This document shows positions 61,888 through 64,000 of a DNA stretch of 64,000 bases, one piece after another. The translations under genes and the position numbers were made by a program. The stretch comes from Flavivirga aquatica (lineage in GTDB: Bacteria > Bacteroidota > Bacteroidia > Flavobacteriales > Flavobacteriaceae): the NCBI RefSeq assembly GCF_001747085.1, contig NZ_MDJD01000006.1, positions 1 through 64,000 on the forward strand. Direction: 5' to 3'. Position 1 is the stretch's first letter; every line of letters starts with the position of its first letter. A model generated the notes under the pieces. The model had not been told where the DNA came from. It did no database searches and was given only the letters and a program-made list of their open reading frames with translations.

Positions 61888-64000
61888 TTAATTTCTTGTG
61901 GTTTTAATACTATCTACGTCAGTTATCGTTTTCATTACTTTAAGATTATACTCTTCATTTAATGGATCATAATTCGGAGGAATAACAAACCAATCCATAC
62001 TACTTTTTTTATACTTTGATATTTGGACATTTCTTGCTCCTGAAACACCTCCTTGATTCCCTCCTAAACAATAATAATAATTTCCATCTTCACTGACTCC
62101 TACTACAAAAGTAATATGTCCTGCTCCTCCAATTTTATCATCCTTTCCTAAAGGAAGAGCTTCATCATTTGGTCCCCAATCAATTACGGATGCTGCTCCA
62201 TATATAGGTCTATCAATTTTTTTCCAAAATTGCCACATTGCAGCTCTAGCTGATAAAGATGGTGGTATATAACCCGCTTGTTTAAAACACCAGCTTATAA
62301 ATGCTCCACACCAGTTAGTATTATCATTCCAACCTTTACCATTTGTTGTTGCATTAAAATAATCTGCAATTCTCGGATTATTACCATTACTCCAAGCCTT
62401 TACTTTTTTACTATTCTCTTTTAAAGCATAAGACATCCAAGGAGCTCTACCTTCTATAATATCTCCATCTTTCTTTTTACTAGACAAAGTACAACTACCA
62501 TCTGTACAATCATTAGCATAAGGTTTTCCTTTAGTAAGGTATTTTTGTACAGAAATAGCTATTTCACTTTTAAGCAACTTCCCATTTTTATTAACATCCA
62601 TACCACTATTTTGAGTATAAGACTCTACTCGCTTATTAAAATATGGATCATTTATATCTATACCTTCTCCTGTTTTACTAAATACCACATGCTCATCTTT
62701 TCCGCTGGAAACAGGAAACAATACTTGCAAATAAAAATCTACAAACTCAACATCTTTACCAGCTAAAGGTTTAAAATGTTTTTTCACATAATCAAGCTGT
62801 TTTAAAACAGTCATATCTGCAAATTCCTTTACCCTTTTAAGTGTTTTTCCTTTTCCCCAATAATCTTTTACATATTCAATATTAATTTTACTTAAGTCTT
62901 TCTTAAACCCTAATAAAAAAGCTGCTGTTTTAGGCATAAACTGTATCAAACCCGTTCCTCCAGAATTCCCCATATTTGGAGCATTAGTTTTGAAGGTACC
63001 TCCGCTTTCCCAAGCAAATATAGCCATAAGGTTATTAGCCATTTTTATCTTTTTTTCTTCTCCCCAAAGTTCAGAACAAATTTCTATTACTTTCTCTCGT
63101 TCAGCACAAGTAAATTTTTCACCCCAAATTAGAGACTCACAAGTTTCTCCTTTATTTTCCTCTAACACCAACTCCTCACCAAGCACCACAGCATTATTAG
63201 TATCTATAGCTGCTTCATTTTCTGGTAATTCTTTAGCAACTTTAAGCATAAGTGCTCTAATACGTTGGCTATTCTTTTTGTTTTCCTCTTCGGTTTTATT
63301 GGGGTTAGCTACATAATAAGCTCTAGGAAACTCTTCGCCACTATTTTTTTCTTTTAAATAAAAATTACGAGGTATCCCTTCTTTACCCTCTTCATGTTTG
63401 TTTTCCCAAGCGCATGGTATGGTAAAGGTGGTTTCGGCATTACCTTCGTTATCAATTTTTAATTTAATGGTTTCTTTTTGATCTTGGTCTGTTCCTATTA
63501 ACCAAAAGTCTTCGTAAATAATAAACTCTAAGTCTTCGTTTATTAAATTACGACTGGTTACTTTTATGGTTACGGTATCGCCGTATTTAACAATACCTGT
63601 GTGTAATTTATTGCCTGTTTCGTATATTTTTAAGCTTGTAATTTTCTTTTTACTGTCTACATTTAGGTACCTTACTTTACCGTCTGGCACAAGTATATAT
63701 TGGTTGCCTGCTTGGGCATCTTTTTGGGTACCTTGTACTGTAAAGTCTAGTTTTTCTATGGTAAAAAAGAATTCGTATTTGTAATTCTCAGATAGACCTG
63801 CTTTGTCTTCGGGTATGGTAAAGGCTTGGTTTACTATACCGTTAGAGTCTTTTATTTCTATGGCTGTACCTGCATTTTCTACCCACTTATCTTTGCCTTT
63901 TTGCGATTCCCACACTTTTAATTGTAGCTTTTCGCCCTGCAATCCTTCGGTTTCTATATGGATGTAAACTTGGTGTTTATAGCCACTTCTATTTATACTA
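61888..64000 (-). CDS. Long modular effector: Ig-like N-terminal region, lysozyme-like and CHAP domains (5' end beyond window)
   Basis: The frame is open to the right edge, so the N-terminus is not seen. Numbering here starts at the first internal start, 63942. Residues 1-175 are repeated beta-sandwich (Ig-like) modules (KLQLKVWESQKG, VTIKVTSRNL). Residues 185-260 are the segment shared with the orphan cassettes ([38 protein letters not shown]). Residues about 290-440 are lysozyme/transglycosylase-like with Glu312 (IFAWESGGTFKTN) and GGTGLIQFMPKTA. An EF-hand-like loop follows (DVNKNGKLLKSE). Residues 515-670 are a CHAP/TIGR02594-type amidase (Cys545 in TNWCGAFISWCF, His609 in GGAGHITFVVG). 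Confidence 0.85.
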   Translation of the reverse strand, partial: SINRSGYKHQVYIHIETEGLQGEKLQLKVWESQKGKDKWVENAGTAIEIKDSNGIVNQAFTIPEDKAGLSENYKYEFFFTIEKLDFTVQGTQKDAQAGNQYILVPDGKVRYLNVDSKKKITSLKIYETGNKLHTGIVKYGDTVTIKVTSRNLINEDLEFIIYEDFWLIGTDQDQKETIKLKIDNEGNAETTFTIPCAWENKHEEGKEGIPRNFYLKEKNSGEEFPRAYYVANPNKTEEENKKNSQRIRALMLKVAKELPENEAAIDTNNAVVLGEELVLEENKGETCESLIWGEKFTCAEREKVIEICSELWGEEKKIKMANNLMAIFAWESGGTFKTNAPNMGNSGGTGLIQFMPKTAAFLLGFKKDLSKINIEYVKDYWGKGKTLKRVKEFADMTVLKQLDYVKKHFKPLAGKDVEFVDFYLQVLFPVSSGKDEHVVFSKTGEGIDINDPYFNKRVESYTQNSGMDVNKNGKLLKSEIAISVQKYLTKGKPYANDCTDGSCTLSSKKKDGDIIEGRAPWMSYALKENSKKVKAWSNGNNPRIADYFNATTNGKGWNDNTNWCGAFISWCFKQAGYIPPSLSARAAMWQFWKKIDRPIYGAASVIDWGPNDEALPLGKDDKIGGAGHITFVVGVSEDGNYYYCLGGNQGGVSGARNVQISKYKKSSMDWFVIPPNYDPLNEEYNLKVMKTITDVDSIKTTRN
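63175..63575 (-). repeat. Shared effector segment, repeated at 59455-59855
   Basis: About 400 bp of the long effector reappear at 59455-59855 with few changes, and its last about 80 bp again at 56870-56953. These are the homology blocks through which C-terminal effector cassettes could be exchanged. Confidence 0.85.

Noticed and set aside
1-64000. CRISPR array or prophage
   Set aside because: No regularly spaced identical repeats with unique spacers, no cas genes and no phage structural genes were seen; the lysozyme domains at 55-64 kb sit in modular effectors with lipoprotein partners, not beside holins or tail genes.

Overview
The window reads as chromosomal DNA of a low-GC member of the Flavobacteriaceae (Bacteroidota). 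The reasons are the 5' end of a flavobacterial-type 16S rRNA gene, promoters of the form TTTG-N18/19/20-TAnnTTTG, almost no Shine-Dalgarno sequences, secreted proteins with C-terminal type IX secretion (T9SS) sorting domains, a DnaE with a fused N-terminal proofreading exonuclease, and many families typical of this group (DUF4271, DUF4296, Ala/Glu-tailed bS16, homodimeric GlyRS). All calls come from reading the sequence; no database search was run.

Layout. 1-447: 16S start (minus strand) with two tandem rrn promoters. 843-2092: a complete IS3/IS150-type insertion sequence with terminal inverted repeats, a 3-bp target duplication and a -1 frameshift site, followed by a plus-strand gene remnant that keeps its terminator. 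2492-5281: a large secreted metalloprotease. 5679-6144: a tandem duplication of a whole tRNA-Asp transcription unit. 6177-8135: DUF58, ClpP and thioredoxin. 8461-10729: two small regulated loci, an SRPBCC/ArsR/SRPBCC operon with twin operators and a CPVC-redox-protein/MarR pair with twin palindromes. 10757-22320: housekeeping genes (dnaE, rpsP-rimM-trmN6, acyl-CoA dehydrogenase) plus a probable copper-related pair. 22344-24128: DUF1853, a HigBA toxin-antitoxin pair and a structured RNA resembling the Flavo-1 motif. 24184-31809: Fe-S assembly genes, trmB-lysE-atl, a glycosyltransferase and a PhoBR-like two-component system. 32034-54819: mainly core metabolism (tyrS, pyrC, dolichyl-phosphate-mannose synthase-like, hemD, pckA, saccharopine reductase, lrp, glyS, comF, nitrilase), two frameshifted T9SS genes and a second Flavo-1-like RNA.

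The most unusual part is 54879-64000, all on the minus strand. It looks like a polymorphic antibacterial effector locus. One long effector (entering from beyond the right edge) has a modular Ig-like N-terminal region, a lysozyme-like/transglycosylase domain and a CHAP-type amidase. It is followed by two paralogous lipoproteins, then two 'orphan' effector cassettes that keep only the 3' end of the shared N-terminal region and carry M15 peptidase + GH24 lysozyme or M23-like + GH24 lysozyme. Each orphan is followed by a lipoprotein gene whose start overlaps the effector's end by exactly 17 nt. All three effectors target peptidoglycan and all partners carry lipoprotein signals, which fits periplasmic toxin/immunity pairs. 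Relics of shared sequence, a deletion-created start codon, an immunity-gene tail stranded between paralogues and a frameshift in a tetranucleotide-repeat tract point to ongoing recombination.
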